From NCBI GenBank assembly GCA_020284085.1, contig JACEVL010000045.1, positions 1,154,501 through 1,218,500 of the forward strand: a stretch of DNA of 64,000 nucleotides, given 5' to 3'. This DNA is from Aporrectodea caliginosa. Its lineage: Eukaryota; Annelida; Clitellata; Crassiclitellata; Lumbricidae. Shown here in pieces: positions 1 through 9,573 of this stretch. Numbering within the stretch: the first letter of the stretch is position 1; every line of letters starts with the position of its first letter. Position numbers and translations under genes: made by a program. The notes beneath the pieces were generated by a model that saw nothing but the letters and a program-made list of their open reading frames with translations, was not told the origin of the DNA and did not search any database.

Positions 1-169
1 TTACAGTTTTTAAAACCAGTCGAATCTCTTAAGATATTTCAAAGTATTTGGAAATTATTAGTCTAGACGAAAATGACAAAAACATTTTAGACTACAGAAT
101 AAAATGGTAACTACTTCTTTATGTAGTATTTTGCAAATCACTGGCAACAACGTTACCCTGCTCTCAACG

Positions 170-547
170 CTAGTAGGTGCGGATATAGACGATTCCCTGT
201 TCGGTTCCTATGCACTGATCATTTCGCAATCGCAGGTTCATACAGAGCCGATCCCCTCCGTATTCAGTGATCAGCTCGTCTTCAAGGGTAAGCACGTTAT
301 CCTTCTTCATAAATCGTGTGTGGTAGACTGTGGGTGCGATGTTTCCCACTTCCTGGTCAACGTGATGTCCTCCGCTGTCGTGTCTGAATATTGAGTCGCC
401 TGCATTGTGGTCGTGCTGTTCAGCGATGCCTATGTAGAAACGCCGGCGTTCGCTTTTAGCCGTTTTAATGATATCATCGAGTGCCTCCGGCAACGTTACA
501 ACATACGTCGCCACCTGATGAGCGGCTGTCTGCAACAGAGCATCGTT
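170..547 (-). CDS. G1: GIY-YIG-like family exon, intact
   Basis: Terminal coding exon of about 125 codons, read right to left and ending in TAG at 170-172. I start it after the acceptor ttacag (complement of 548-553), which puts the first codon in phase 0 as in the other copies. Visible in order: a lysine-rich helix, strand FYIGIA, SIFRH, GGHHVDQEV, VYHTRF, LEDELI, LCMN and C-terminal GIVYIRTY. The Tyr-x-Gly strand, Glu in LExxLI and late Asn occupy the order expected of GIY-YIG nucleases of the ANKLE1/COG3680 type, but the usual first GIY strand is not obvious, so the nuclease call is inference. The C1 exon lies 1.3 kb upstream on the same strand and may be spliced to it. No biological role is known to me. 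Confidence 0.6.
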   Translation of the reverse strand, partial: NDALLQTAAHQVATYVVTLPEALDDIIKTAKSERRRFYIGIAEQHDHNAGDSIFRHDSGGHHVDQEVGNIAPTVYHTRFMKKDNVLTLEDELITEYGGDRLCMNLRLRNDQCIGTEQGIVYIRTY

Positions 548-850
548 CTGTAACGTAGTCATAATCGTAATCGTAATAATTGAGATTTCTACAGAGCCTT
601 AAAGCCAACCAGCTTAAAGGAACCAGCTTAAAGGAACCAGCTTAAAGGAACCAGCTGAAAGGAACCAGCTTAAAGGAACCAGCTTAAAGGAACCAGCTTA
701 AAGGAACCAGCTTAAAGGAACCAGCTTAAAGGAACCAGCTTAAAGGAACCAGCTTAAAGGAACCAGCTTAAAGGAACCAGCTTAAAGGAACCAGCTTAAA
801 GGAACCAGCTTAAAGGAACCAGCTTATTCACAGGCGCCTAGTCAAAACAA
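548..850 (-). mobile_element. Retroelement 3' tail, expanded internally
   Basis: Minus-strand copy of a LINE/SINE 3' tail seen many times in the window (for example 12300-12400 and 23030-23100): 'gcgcctgtgaataagctggttcc', then '...agaaatctcaa' and a short (attacg)n tail. Here the segment around 'aagctggttcc' has become a minisatellite (613-822). The tail abuts the G1 acceptor. Confidence 0.6.
613..822. repeat. 14-bp minisatellite, 15 units
   Basis: Fifteen head-to-tail copies of cttaaaggaaccag (210 bp) with almost no variation; one unit has ctgaaagg. The unit is derived from the surrounding retroelement tail. There are no spacers, so it is not a CRISPR. Confidence 0.95.
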
Positions 851-1227
851 AAACCGATAGATAGGAGGAGGATTCAAAATTGGCTCTAGGTTAAGATCCA
901 AAGGGTCAAGCAGGCAGTTATACGGCTTTTGTGTATCGTTTTGGAGTTGAAACTGCGGGGAAAGTGAGGGGAAGAGATGGCTCAGGATATGATTCCATTC
1001 AAAACTGAAGTCTCACCTCTTCAAGAATTCATACCCCGACTCAGCCTTAGCTTGCTTGGTCATTTTGGTGCCAAGTGAAATTCCGAGGGAAGATAACGCA
1101 GTGATACGGTGCAAATTGTTGGCCCTGGTGGTCCTGGGATGGTACAGGAACAGTTTCACCAGTTCAGTCCTCAGCTTTGAGTGGAATGTCTTCGAAGAGA
1201 GGTCAAGAAGAGGAGTGCGTAGATTGA
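851..1227. other. No gene seen; degraded intron-type copy
   Basis: Diverged copy of the segment found at 15730-16090, 33940-34020 and 35760-36150 (features 'gtgatacggtg.aaat.gttgg' and 'ggtacaggaacag'). In those copies it lies just inside the putative first intron of a family member. No coding potential is seen. Confidence 0.4.
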
Positions 1228-1410
1228 CAAGTAAGAGAGAGACAAAGACAGACAGACACACACACAGACAGACTGACAGAGACAGAGACAGAAAGAGAAA
1301 GAGCGACAGACAGAGACAGACAGACAGAGACAGACAGAGATAGACAGACGGACAGAGGCAAACAGAGGTAGGGAGAGAGCGAGAGAGGGGGAGGGAGAGA
1401 GAGCGCGGAC
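1228..1410. repeat. (GACA)n / (GAGACA)n microsatellite
   Basis: Imperfect purine-rich repeat of gacaga and gagaca, grading into gaga at the right end. The open frames crossing it are artefacts of the repeat. Confidence 0.9.
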
Positions 1411-1813
1411 CGACTTATCTTGGCAGCTGGAACTCCAATCAGTCATTAAATTGTACACTGAAACATGCAGACTGAAAAGGGGAGAATGAGTTTGATGATT
1501 GTCGAGTTTCCTTGCGATTCATTGCTATCCGTTCAAGGAATCTAGAGAAGGGTCTGTAAGTTGACAGGTCATCTGGGTCATGAGAAGGTTTCTTAAGCAG
1601 CGGGTGAACTATGTCATGAGCAAAACCAGTTTTGCGTGAAAGACATGTGGAGATGAAGACTATTGAAGAGATAGCAAGAGGCGAGGTCTTCTAGATATTT
1701 ACCTCCTTAAAGCCTGTTATTGTCACGCAATCGGTTGATGTAATCGGGTGATATATCGGCGCGACAAAAGTTAATAATTTAACAATTAGAAATTAACAGC
1801 AATTATCAATTAC
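1411..1813. other. Intron segment shared with 21,080-21,296
   Basis: No gene. The stretch 1465-1650 matches 21090-21270 ('atgcagactgaaaag.ggag', 'gacaggtcat', 'gaagatttcttaagcag'), and in both places it lies directly after the donor of a C exon on the minus strand. It is therefore a duplicated intron. Confidence 0.5.
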
Positions 1814-2543
1814 CTCTTTGACTGGTTTCTGAAACCTTCGCATAACCTGATGACCAGTCAAATTGCAGACTCTTCTCTAAAGTCTTTGCTCCTTCAGCTG
1901 TTTATTTTATTTATCTATTTGACGAACTATGTACACCAAAGTGTGGTTAGCAATTGGTGTTTCAATGCAGGACATACTTCCTCCTTTGACACGTTCCTGT
2001 TTTTAACTGGTGGGCCAAGTGCCTCTTTTCGTTGTCTGAAGACCTCTTTCTTTTCGCTGGGTCTTTTGCACTGGGAGCGCCTCTGATTGGTGTGCACTGC
2101 GAGAGGCGCTATATAAATTGATAGATACAATACAATACAATACTTACTGTCTCTTTTCCTCGCTCTGAGTCTTCACGGCCCTTGCGACTCTGTCCTTTCT
2201 CCAGTAGATCGCCATAATGGCTGATGATTTCCTCCAAAGCATTCAAACGTATCTCCATGGTTTCCTCCAAAGCACTCAAACGTTCCTCCATGGTTTCCTC
2301 CAAAGCACTCAAACGTTCCTCCATGGTTTCCTTCAAAGCACTCACACGTACCTGGAAAGACTCCGAGATATTCATCACTGACTCCACCGAGTTTTCTTCT
2401 TTTAAGCTGCACACTGTTTGTTTCAACTGGCGCACACGCGAACACTTCTTACACGTATCATAGGACTCTGGAGTGAAATCTTCTTCGCTGCCGTACATTT
2501 CGCAGACGATGCACAAAAGTAAACTCGTCTTCTTATCAGACAT
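1814..2543 (-). CDS. C1: CxxC zinc-head/coiled-coil exon, split by LINE tail
   Basis: First coding exon, starting MSDKK at 2543. Residues 11-35 hold CIVC and CKKC pairs separated by about 18 residues with DFTPES between, a likely zinc-binding treble or ribbon. A coiled coil follows with at least three near-identical 11-residue units of the type ETMEERLSALE, encoded by 33-bp repeats at about 2227-2345. Around 2150 the frame runs into a retroelement tail (1850-2150). The normal exon end, 'QKPVKE' and donor GAG|gtaatt, reappears at 1814-1830, so the exon was split by insertion. A cryptic donor (aca|gtaagt) sits at the left border of the insert. Family of unknown function; G1 is the next exon downstream. 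Confidence 0.55.
1850..2150 (+). mobile_element. CR1/L2-like LINE 3' end inside C1
   Basis: Ends with SFRCLKTSFFSLGLLHWERL and stop, the short C-terminal 'FKxxLKTxLF' block of CR1/L2-like reverse transcriptases, then 'gcgctatataaattgata' and an (acaat)n tail. It interrupts the C1 exon, so it arrived after the duplication that made C1. Confidence 0.55.
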
Positions 2544-2859
2544 TATATTTATAAGTTATTCAAATGTTTATCGAACCAAATATTACGATCGCTTTATTCG
2601 AGTAAATCTTGTTCCAACTGCTGACTTACTTCGTCCTGCTTATCTCAAGTAGGTCTGCTGTTGAAGGATCTTTAAAGCAATAAAAACGACCAACAGGATC
2701 CTAAGGTTACAAACTTACAGAACCTGTGACAAGAGTACTGATCTCCAGGCATTTTGTTGAGGCCTGCTTTCATGCATCTGGGATGATGCTGCAGAAGCTC
2801 AGCTAGACGGATTTAGATGTAGCCTTTGTTCAGCGTAAATAGGGCCTACTCATAGCACT
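2544..2859. other. 5' flank of C1, shared with C2 and C4
   Basis: The 160 bp upstream of the C1 ATG ('ttataaatata', 'aaccaaatattacgatcgctttatt') recur upstream of C2 (9278-9430) and C4 (39377-39530). They may be 5' UTR, the end of intron 1 or a proximal promoter. No gene is seen in the remainder. Confidence 0.4.
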
Positions 2860-3560
2860 GTTAACAGGGTATCCGGACGATTGGTCATATGACGATTGGT
2901 CATAGGACGAGTGGTCATATGCCGCTAATAAACCGACATAATTCGTTGTAGGCCTAGTCGTTAGTTATGGACATTCTTAGTTTTAAGCTTAACGCACCGG
3001 GGCATACATCGTTTTCAGACAAATGCAATACAATAATTACATGCAGGCTTCAACTCACTTCAAAGAACTTAACATTCACTAGATAAACGCACATCAAAGT
3101 CCAACGCACTTCAAAGAATGGAGATTGATCCCGAAGAAATAAACGTTTCATCCGCATCTTACTCAGGTATAAAAGGCAATGAAACCAAAGCAAGACATTC
3201 ATTTGCAGTGAAAGAGTCAAGAAGTATTTTAAGTATATAAAGTTTCATATAATGTTTCATTCAAGTAGTGAAAAATCTGTTGACGTTCTAGACTTTTACG
3301 TATTGTTCGTATTTTGTATTACGTATTTCACAGTAAAATGATCCAGTAAATAGTTTTCATGTTTTAAAAACTTCTTTGTTTTAGCCTTCGATAGCCTTCG
3401 ATAGTCCCATCGCCGATAGGACCTATGACCGGTAGGCCCTATGACCAATCGTCCTATGACCAATCGTCCTATGACCAATCGTCCGTATGACCAATCGTCC
3501 TATGACCAATGTCCTATGACCAATCGTCCTATGACCAATCGTCCTAGAACCGTTAACAGG
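2860..3560. mobile_element. Foldback-like element with repeated ends
   Basis: Both ends carry inverted copies of a 15-bp unit, cctatgaccaatcgt. The left array at 2870-2931 reads as its reverse complement (gacgattggtcat) and the right array at 3428-3550 reads forward. Outermost are 'gttaacagg' on both sides in inverted orientation (2860-2868, 3552-3560). The 500-bp core has no open frame. Tandem arrays inside inverted ends resemble foldback or MITE elements. No clear target duplication was found. Confidence 0.45.
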
Positions 3561-3940
3561 ATATATGTATGGATATTGGATATACGTAATTTGCATGCCA
3601 GTACGAATGTGTGCATAATGCAAATATGTATGTGCGTAGGTCGGCCTATGTATGTATGTATGTATGCATATGTATGTAGGTTTGTATGTATGCATGCATC
3701 AAAAAAATTTCTTTACATCCATTTATCTCAGAACAAGATTTAAAGTCGTAATACAATGGTGAAATAGAAAGAGATGGACGAACAGCGTATAAGGTGAACG
3801 CAGTCACCCTCAGTCCATAACTTTGCGACTGTTTTCGACTTCAGGGCTTGGCAGCGGTTCCGGAAGATAATGGATGATGGTCAGAATTGAAGCAGCGAGA
3901 GAGGTAAGGGAAGGAATCGAGGAATGCAAATTTGGTTGAT
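3561..3940. other. No gene; weak (GTAT)n
   Basis: Short gtatgtatgtatgcatg runs at 3645-3692. I see no coding or RNA feature in the rest. Confidence 0.5.
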
Positions 3941-4200
3941 TCGTGTTTAGCCATTGGAATGTTGGATGGTTTAGTGGTCGGCGTGCTGGACTGTCAATCG
4001 AGACGTCGGGAGTTCAAATCTCGTCACTGCAGAAATTTGATTCGAGATATCTGTCCCACCTGCGCCCCTAACCAATTCAGATATAATGAGTACATTGACC
4101 GTACACTGTCGGTGGGAGGATGCGACGGCGAGGGAGAGGACTGACCAACCGCCTTCATGTGCCGAGGCTGAGAAAATGAAGTCGATAACACTTCATACCC
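3941..4200 (+). mobile_element. tRNA-Asp-like SINE
   Basis: Head resembles a tRNA: A-box-like 'tggtttagtggtcgg' near 3969, 'ctggactgtcaatcgag' in the anticodon-arm position (GTC), and B-box-like 'gagttcaaatctcg' near 4009. An unrelated body follows. The arms do not pair well enough for a working tRNA gene. Confidence 0.5.
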
Positions 4201-4965
4201 ATGGACTGCTCTACTTCATGCTTCGCCACTACTAGAGCGTCTTCCCTTAATCAGCCATATGAAGTGTCTAGCTGTAAGCCACGAAGTGCATTACGTTAGC
4301 CGATTGTGGAATATTGTTGTAGCAATTCCTTTGGTTTGCAGATAATCTAATTAATTGAGGCCAGCTAGATACAAGAGTTCAAATAATTCTCTTTAAAGAA
4401 GTCTTTCATCTTGCGCATCAATGATGTCTTTCCAAAACCTTTACATTCAACTTATCAAGCATAACATTCCTTGCGTTTCAAATTAAATTCTAAAAGAATA
4501 ACAACTACTACGGATCTGCCCCCAATTGGCCTTTTTCTGAAACGAGATTGTGGCACATCGCTGCAATAATTCCTGTGGATGACAGTAAATTTAATGAATT
4601 CAGGCCACTTAACTACAACAGTTCAAATAATTCTCTTTAAAAATAATAACTAGGCTCAGGGTGAGAATTGCCAGGGGGGTTGGGGGCGGTTCAACCCCTA
4701 GTCTTTTTTAGGCTTCCATGGTAAATGAATTCAGGCCACTTAACTACAACAGTTCTACGCCCAATTCTCTTGTAAAAATAAGAACTAGGCTACCTCTACA
4801 CCTCGCAGTGAGATTTCCTCGTAATAAGTGTTTTAAATAAGCAAATAAATGGACAAATAAACAAACAAATAAACGAATAAATAAAAAAAATTATCGAGAA
4901 AACTGGTGCATAACTCCGTGTGGTCTGTATAAATTGCTACACTTGTATAAGTGTCAGAGTATACA

Positions 4966-5028
<63 letters not shown>

Positions 5029-5039
5029 CCTATAATATA
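4201..5039. other. Duplicated flank, no gene
   Basis: The part 4230-4450 is a diverged copy of 13920-14150 ('gtctagctgtaagccac', 'ttcctgtggtt'). The part 4780-4960 matches the R-block tails at 16710-16880 and 22390-22570 ('tgagatttcctcg', 'cgagaaaactgg.gcataact'). No coding sequence seen. Confidence 0.4.
4967..5026. repeat. (TA)n microsatellite
   Basis: Thirty uninterrupted TA units. Confidence 0.98.
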
Positions 5040-5592
5040 TATAATTTAATAATAATAATAATTACGACAATTTCTATGGCGCCGTAACACGGCCATGCCG
5101 TTACAAGGGCGCCTTACAAGACAACTAACAACAGTCGGGATAAGCCCTGGCGAACAAATGTGATTTTAGCATGGATTTAAAAGAGTCCAATGAGTCGGTC
5201 AATCGGATAGCAGGAGGAAGTCTGTTCCAGCATCGAGGACCGGCGGCCGAGAAAGCACGATCACCGAAGCGCGTCCTCATCCTCCGCACACGGAGATCAA
5301 TCTTCGCAAGCGATCGGAGCCGGAGCCCGGACGCGGAGGAATGAGTCCCAGTGCAGCAATCGCGCAGGTACTCGGGCGCAGCCCCGTGTAGTGATTTAAA
5401 GACAAGCAGACAGAGCTTGAACTCGATGCGGAACGGAACAGGCAGCCAATGGAGGACATCGCGGAGGAGCGGTGTGATGTGGTCGTACTTCCTCCTATTG
5501 CAGATGAGCCTCGCCGCGGCATTGAGAACCGACTGGAGTCCGTCCAAGAGACACGCAGGCGCGCCGGCCAGCAGGCTGTTACAACGGTCCAC
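5040..5592 (-). mobile_element. CR1/L2-like LINE, 3' fragment
   Basis: A 155-codon frame (5125-5592) matches the thumb and C-terminus of CR1/L2-type reverse transcriptases: LNAAARLIC, DHITPLLRDVLHWLPV, 'RFGDRAFSAAGPRCWNRLP' and 'SFKSMLKSHLF'. It starts abruptly and ends in 'ggcgcc' plus (att)n, a typical 5'-truncated insertion. The catalytic YADD part is missing. Confidence 0.8.
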
Positions 5593-5945
5593 TTTGGAAG
5601 CGATATATATATAAGGTGTAAAGGTCGTCTCTTATTCTGCAAAACATAAACTGGACTGATTGGTTGTAGGCTTCATTTTCCTGCAGTGCATTTAATTCAG
5701 AGCTAACTAGGAGCGCTGCACATGTTACTATTGCACGCCATTTCCATTCTTGATTCCCCCTCTTTACCCTAACCTTCCTCGCCGCTCCAGTTCTAAACAC
5801 CATCCGTCATGGCTGTTTAGCCATGACGGATGGCTAAACATCACTGAGTTAGGCTAGTGCTAGAGTTGGGTCTTGACCTGGAACCGATTCTGACATAACC
5901 TTCCTATCAATTTTGTTTGGACTGAAAAACTTTGGAGTAACAACA
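5593..5945. other. R-block tail copy with hairpin
   Basis: Diverged copy of 16880-17000 and 36880-36960 ('aggtgtaaaggt', 'gattggttgtaggct', 'agtgcatttaattcag'). A perfect 13-bp hairpin lies at 5801-5832 (arms catccgtcatggc, 6-nt loop). No gene. Confidence 0.4.
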
Positions 5946-6180
5946 TATATGTGGGGGCGCGGTGGTGTAGTGGTATGTTCGGTGCCTTGCAGCCGGTGGG
6001 TTGCGGGTTCGAATCCACCTCAAGCCGTCGCGTAGGGACCCTGGGCAAGTCCTTCACTCGCAATAATTGCTCATGCGCTTCCGCGTGAAACTCCGATTCA
6101 GTGTCCGTGCTGTAGTCGGGAGCACCTCTGAGTAGAAATCTTGAAAGGACGCTATAACAAGTGCTCATACATACATACAT
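5946..6180 (+). mobile_element. tRNA-headed SINE with LINE-like tail
   Basis: Head 'tggtgtagtggtatg' (A box) and 'gggttcgaatcc' (B box), then a body ending 'gtagtcgggagcacctctgag' and 'gacgctat', the tail also carried by the LINE at 43970-44355. A second copy is at 39628-39845. A (catacata)n run follows. Confidence 0.7.
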
Positions 6181-6324
6181 GATGGCATTCTTCCTGAAAC
6201 ACTGATTTGACATAAAGACGATTCACAATATTAATGTAATCTTTTAAATCTCAACATTTGAAATGTACGATTAAAAGGTGCTTCATTAATCCATTTGAAG
6301 TTTGACCTCTTAGGCCGAACTAGG

Positions 6325-6742
6325 TCATACGGAGTATACATGCAAAAAAACAATTCCTTCTTCGGCGTCCTTTTCGCGCAACCATTCATCCTCTCCCGAC
6401 TTGGCGTTAAGACAATGTTTACATGTATCTTTCCGGAATATACCAAGCAGCCGCTGACTTTCTGAAGCGCAAGCATTCTCTGCTGTGAGTAGGTTACCGT
6501 AGAAGACCTTTACAAGGTTCACTTTGTAATCGCCAATAGCTTGGATATATTTTTCATCCAGATGAGGTGATCGTTTTTCATATTTCTCCATAGAGTTCTT
6601 GGCCGATCCGTCCCTTTCAGCCACTCCAATTACGAAGTACAGCTTCTTTTCTAACACAGCATTGATTTTTTTCTTCCAGTTTGTCCTTGTTTAAGGGTCC
6701 AGGTGCAATTTCTTTGGCCACTTCGCCTCCTGAAGCCACACT
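6325..6742 (-). pseudogene. G2: GIY-YIG-like family exon, frameshifted
   Basis: Sister of G9 (37168-37590). The acceptor ttgtag at 6743 gives a phase-0 start SVASGGEVAKEIAPG; the ATG present in G9 is absent here, which suggests that this ATG is not the real start in the family. A run of seven A on the minus strand (near 6670) has one base too many compared with the frame of G9, so the upstream and downstream halves are in different frames. Downstream the frame is open: VIGVAERDG, 'KYEKRSPHLDE', VKVFYG, 'SESQRLLGI', CLNAKSGEDEW and GIVFLHVYSV. The final Arg is replaced by His and LExxLI has decayed, so nuclease activity is doubtful. C2 lies 2.3 kb upstream. Confidence 0.6.
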
Positions 6743-8998
6743 CTACAATTTGTAATATTGAAAAACACAACTTCTTTAAATTTGTTGAAGTAACACGGAA
6801 TAGCATAACATAACATAGCTAGGGTTATAGAGGTTCAGAAGATATTTAATGTTTTATAACTGTTCACCTAGAGTGTTTAATATGCCATCTTTCCTGGCTT
6901 CATTTTACACTTCAACGATGAGCTGCATTCGTTTCCCAGTCGCTGTTAGTATATTTAAAAGGCGTGATACTGTCTTCTGAGACAGTGCTATCATCCACAT
7001 CATTCCACAAGTCTGCAAATCTAGCACTAAAGAATTTCTGCTATAAAGTTTCGTTTCGTTTCTCAATTAATTTATATCCGCGGCCTGGAGCTTGGTACTA
7101 ACTCAAAGAACCTCTCCAACTGCACAGTCTCCTTTCCAGTGATGATCTTATAAGCTTCGATAGGATCACTTCTGCTCCTCCTTCTCTCCAATGTCGTTAG
7201 TTCACCTATTTTCAATCATTCTTCATAGCTCAGACCCTTGTAACACCAAATCATTTTGATAGCTCTTCTTTGTAGAGAGGTTTTAAGTTGTTCAGAAGAC
7301 ATTTAATGTTTTATAATCAATGCAAGTTAACCTGGAATGCTTTAATAGTCTATCTTTTCTAGCGTCTTTTTAAAACTGTGATAGTGTCTACACTTCCTAT
7401 AGTTGTCCTATGTCATATTTACGAAAGAGACATGATATAGGACAACTATTCCATACATGGATACAGCATTCCAACTGTGGTCTCACTTTTATAATTTTTA
7501 CAGTTTCAGTAAATACTGTATCTTTGTTTCTGTCGACTATTGTCCTCTTAATCAATACCTCAGGTTGAGTTTGTCCTTTCTAAGACACCATATTTCCACA
7601 ACTTGTTATAACTAAGTCTCTAGCCATTCACTTTTTCAAATCAATATGGTAGTTGAAGTCTCCAACACTCAAGGACATACCCATTGTAGAAATGTCTAGA
7701 TGTGTGTCCATCTTCTGATCAGTTTCTTCAATTATATCTGCAATTCTATTATAAACTTCTGATAGCAGTTCATAATTGCTTACTAATAATTAACACCAGA
7801 TGCCTTCTTCGAAGGCCACTTTCTTCACAGCACATCTCTTTATGTTTTTAATACAACTCCAAGACGAACTGATTTCTGGTTAGCTCGATCCATTATAAAT
7901 AATCTGTAACCATCTAGATTTGCATGGTCCATTGTTTGTGAATCAAGCTTTGTCCAGGATTCCGCTTTACTAATTATGCCGGTTTCTCGTAAACTGCATA
8001 TAATTCCAATTCTGATCTTTTTAATACTCATTATACTTCTTGCATATGCAAAGATACACCACAAAATGTTACCATATAGTTTCCTAACACTTCTAGTCTT
8101 CCACCACTTTAAGCTTCTCTATTTTCATATTTTACCCTTATCTGTGTAACTATGGGTGCGTTTGCTGCGATAACTATATTCTCCGCAGGTAGAAAGTCTT
8201 CATCATCTTGATACCTGTCTGCCATCCATGTCGACACTGAGCATACAAGACACAAGTCTCCTCAAGTAACCATCCATCTTTCCAACAACTGAAGCCAACT
8301 TCCCAGAATCTGACTTATTGTTACATGTACTGTGTAACATTTCCTTCAACCTGATGCTAATTATCTCAACTCTCTTGTTGTGCAAAGTGACACTGACTGA
8401 TGTCCTGCATTAGCAAAATAACCTACGCCACGACTCCCCTCCTCTCCTGTCGTCGTTCATTCTCTGGATCATGCTTTCATAATTTTCTGGTCATAATGTC
8501 ATTTTTCTTCCACGCGAAGATAATTTGTGCCGACTTCCACGATAACATTTCCATGTGGTCACATTTCTTAATTTCTTGAAGAAGTTATCGTATCCTCGCT
8601 CACGACCTGCAAATAGTGTTACATCCTGCATACTGTGTCAGTGAATACCTCCCAACATGATCTTTACCAGGGATTTTCCTGGCAACACCACCTGCCAATT
8701 TCTTCGATTGTCTTTCCCTGGTCGTATACCTAAAGCCAGTTCTGTTTAGGTGGATGAGCTATTTCGGTTGCTGGACCTGGATTTGCCACGCTCTCGCTCT
8801 AGCTGCCCATTCTGCTCAGTCGTTTGTGTCATTTTGCTCTCAAACTAAGACATACCCTTACAAATTGTATATTTCCCTGTCTTAGTGCATTGATCTTCTG
8901 TATACTGACCTGATTATGGCCTAGTTTTAGTGCGCCATCGGTTGATGCTTTTTACACATCAGCGCTATAGAAGTTACCAATCAGCAATTAGTAATTAC
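6743..8998. other. Intron between C2 and G2, with old LINE
   Basis: Segment paralogous to 37591-39067 (shared 'actgttcacctaga', 'catctttcct', 'gcatcggttgatgctt'), so exon pair and intron were duplicated together. At 8500-8800 an antisense 'EVGTNYL'-like motif recalls the SGNH esterase of CR1 ORF1. Imperfect 18-bp hairpin at 7399-7449 with one mismatch. No host gene seen. Confidence 0.45.
7600..8064 (-). mobile_element. LINE endonuclease relic
   Basis: Minus-strand frames contain 'ESWTKLDSQTMDHANLDGYR' followed by RLGVVL, then after stops 'SVGDFNYHID'. These match the N-terminal SETWL...GY...R.....GVAL and GDFN blocks of AP-type LINE endonucleases. Decayed by stops. Confidence 0.55.
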
Positions 8999-9277
8999 CT
9001 CTGCGACTGGTTCCTGCTCCTTCAGCTGTTCTGGTGACCTTACCTCCAAAGCACTCACACGTCTCTCCATGGTTTCCTCCAAAGCACTCATACGTATCTC
9101 CAAGCGTTTCATCGCAGACTCCAAGCTTCTTTCTTCTAAGCAGCGCACTCTTTGTTCCAACTGGTGCACACGCAAACAGTTCTTGCACGTATTGTTGGAC
9201 TGTGGAGTGAAATCGTCTTTGGTACCACACATGCCGCAGGCGATGCACACAAGCAGACCGGGTTTCTTATCAGACAT
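8999..9277 (-). CDS. C2: CxxC zinc-head/coiled-coil exon
   Basis: First coding exon of a family member, about 93 codons from MSDKK at 9277 to donor GAG|gtaatt at 8998/8999 (phase 0). If unspliced, the frame would stop five codons into the intron (VITNC), and that short extension recurs in C3 and C4, as expected of a conserved donor. Zinc head: CIAC and CKNC with DFTPQS between. A coiled coil with 11-residue units such as EIRMSALEETM follows. Charged, no membrane segment. The likely downstream exon is G2, which is frameshifted, so this gene may be dead. Confidence 0.55.
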
Positions 9278-9573
9278 TATATTTATAAGTTATTCAAATG
9301 TTTGTCAAACCAAATATTACGATCGCTTTATTCGTTTTAAATCTTCTTCCAAATGCAGACTCACTTCGCCCTGCTTTCCTCAAGTAGGTCGGCTGTTGAC
9401 GGGCCTTTAAATAAAAAAACCACAAAGTCGTGTCAAAACTATGTAAAGATCAATATATATATATGCAAAACAGCTACCATGATGATAACAACGACGACGA
9501 TACTGAAGATGACCGCTATCGTCATCATCATCTTAATCATCATCATCATCATCATCATCATCGTCATCTATAG
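9278..9573. other. C-exon 5' flank and (CAT)n
   Basis: Copy of the flank upstream of C1 and C4, then (atc)n at 9520-9565. The same order (flank, 'aagatcaatatat', microsatellite) is found at 39377-40190. No gene. Confidence 0.5.

Noticed and set aside
137..200. C-terminal GIVYxR strand as the displaced GIY strand of a circularly permuted GIY-YIG domain
   Set aside because: Attractive, since FYVG lacks a preceding GIY strand, but it rests on five residues and cannot be tested without a structure.
613..822. CRISPR-like direct repeats
   Set aside because: Head-to-tail units without spacers in a eukaryotic context; a minisatellite.
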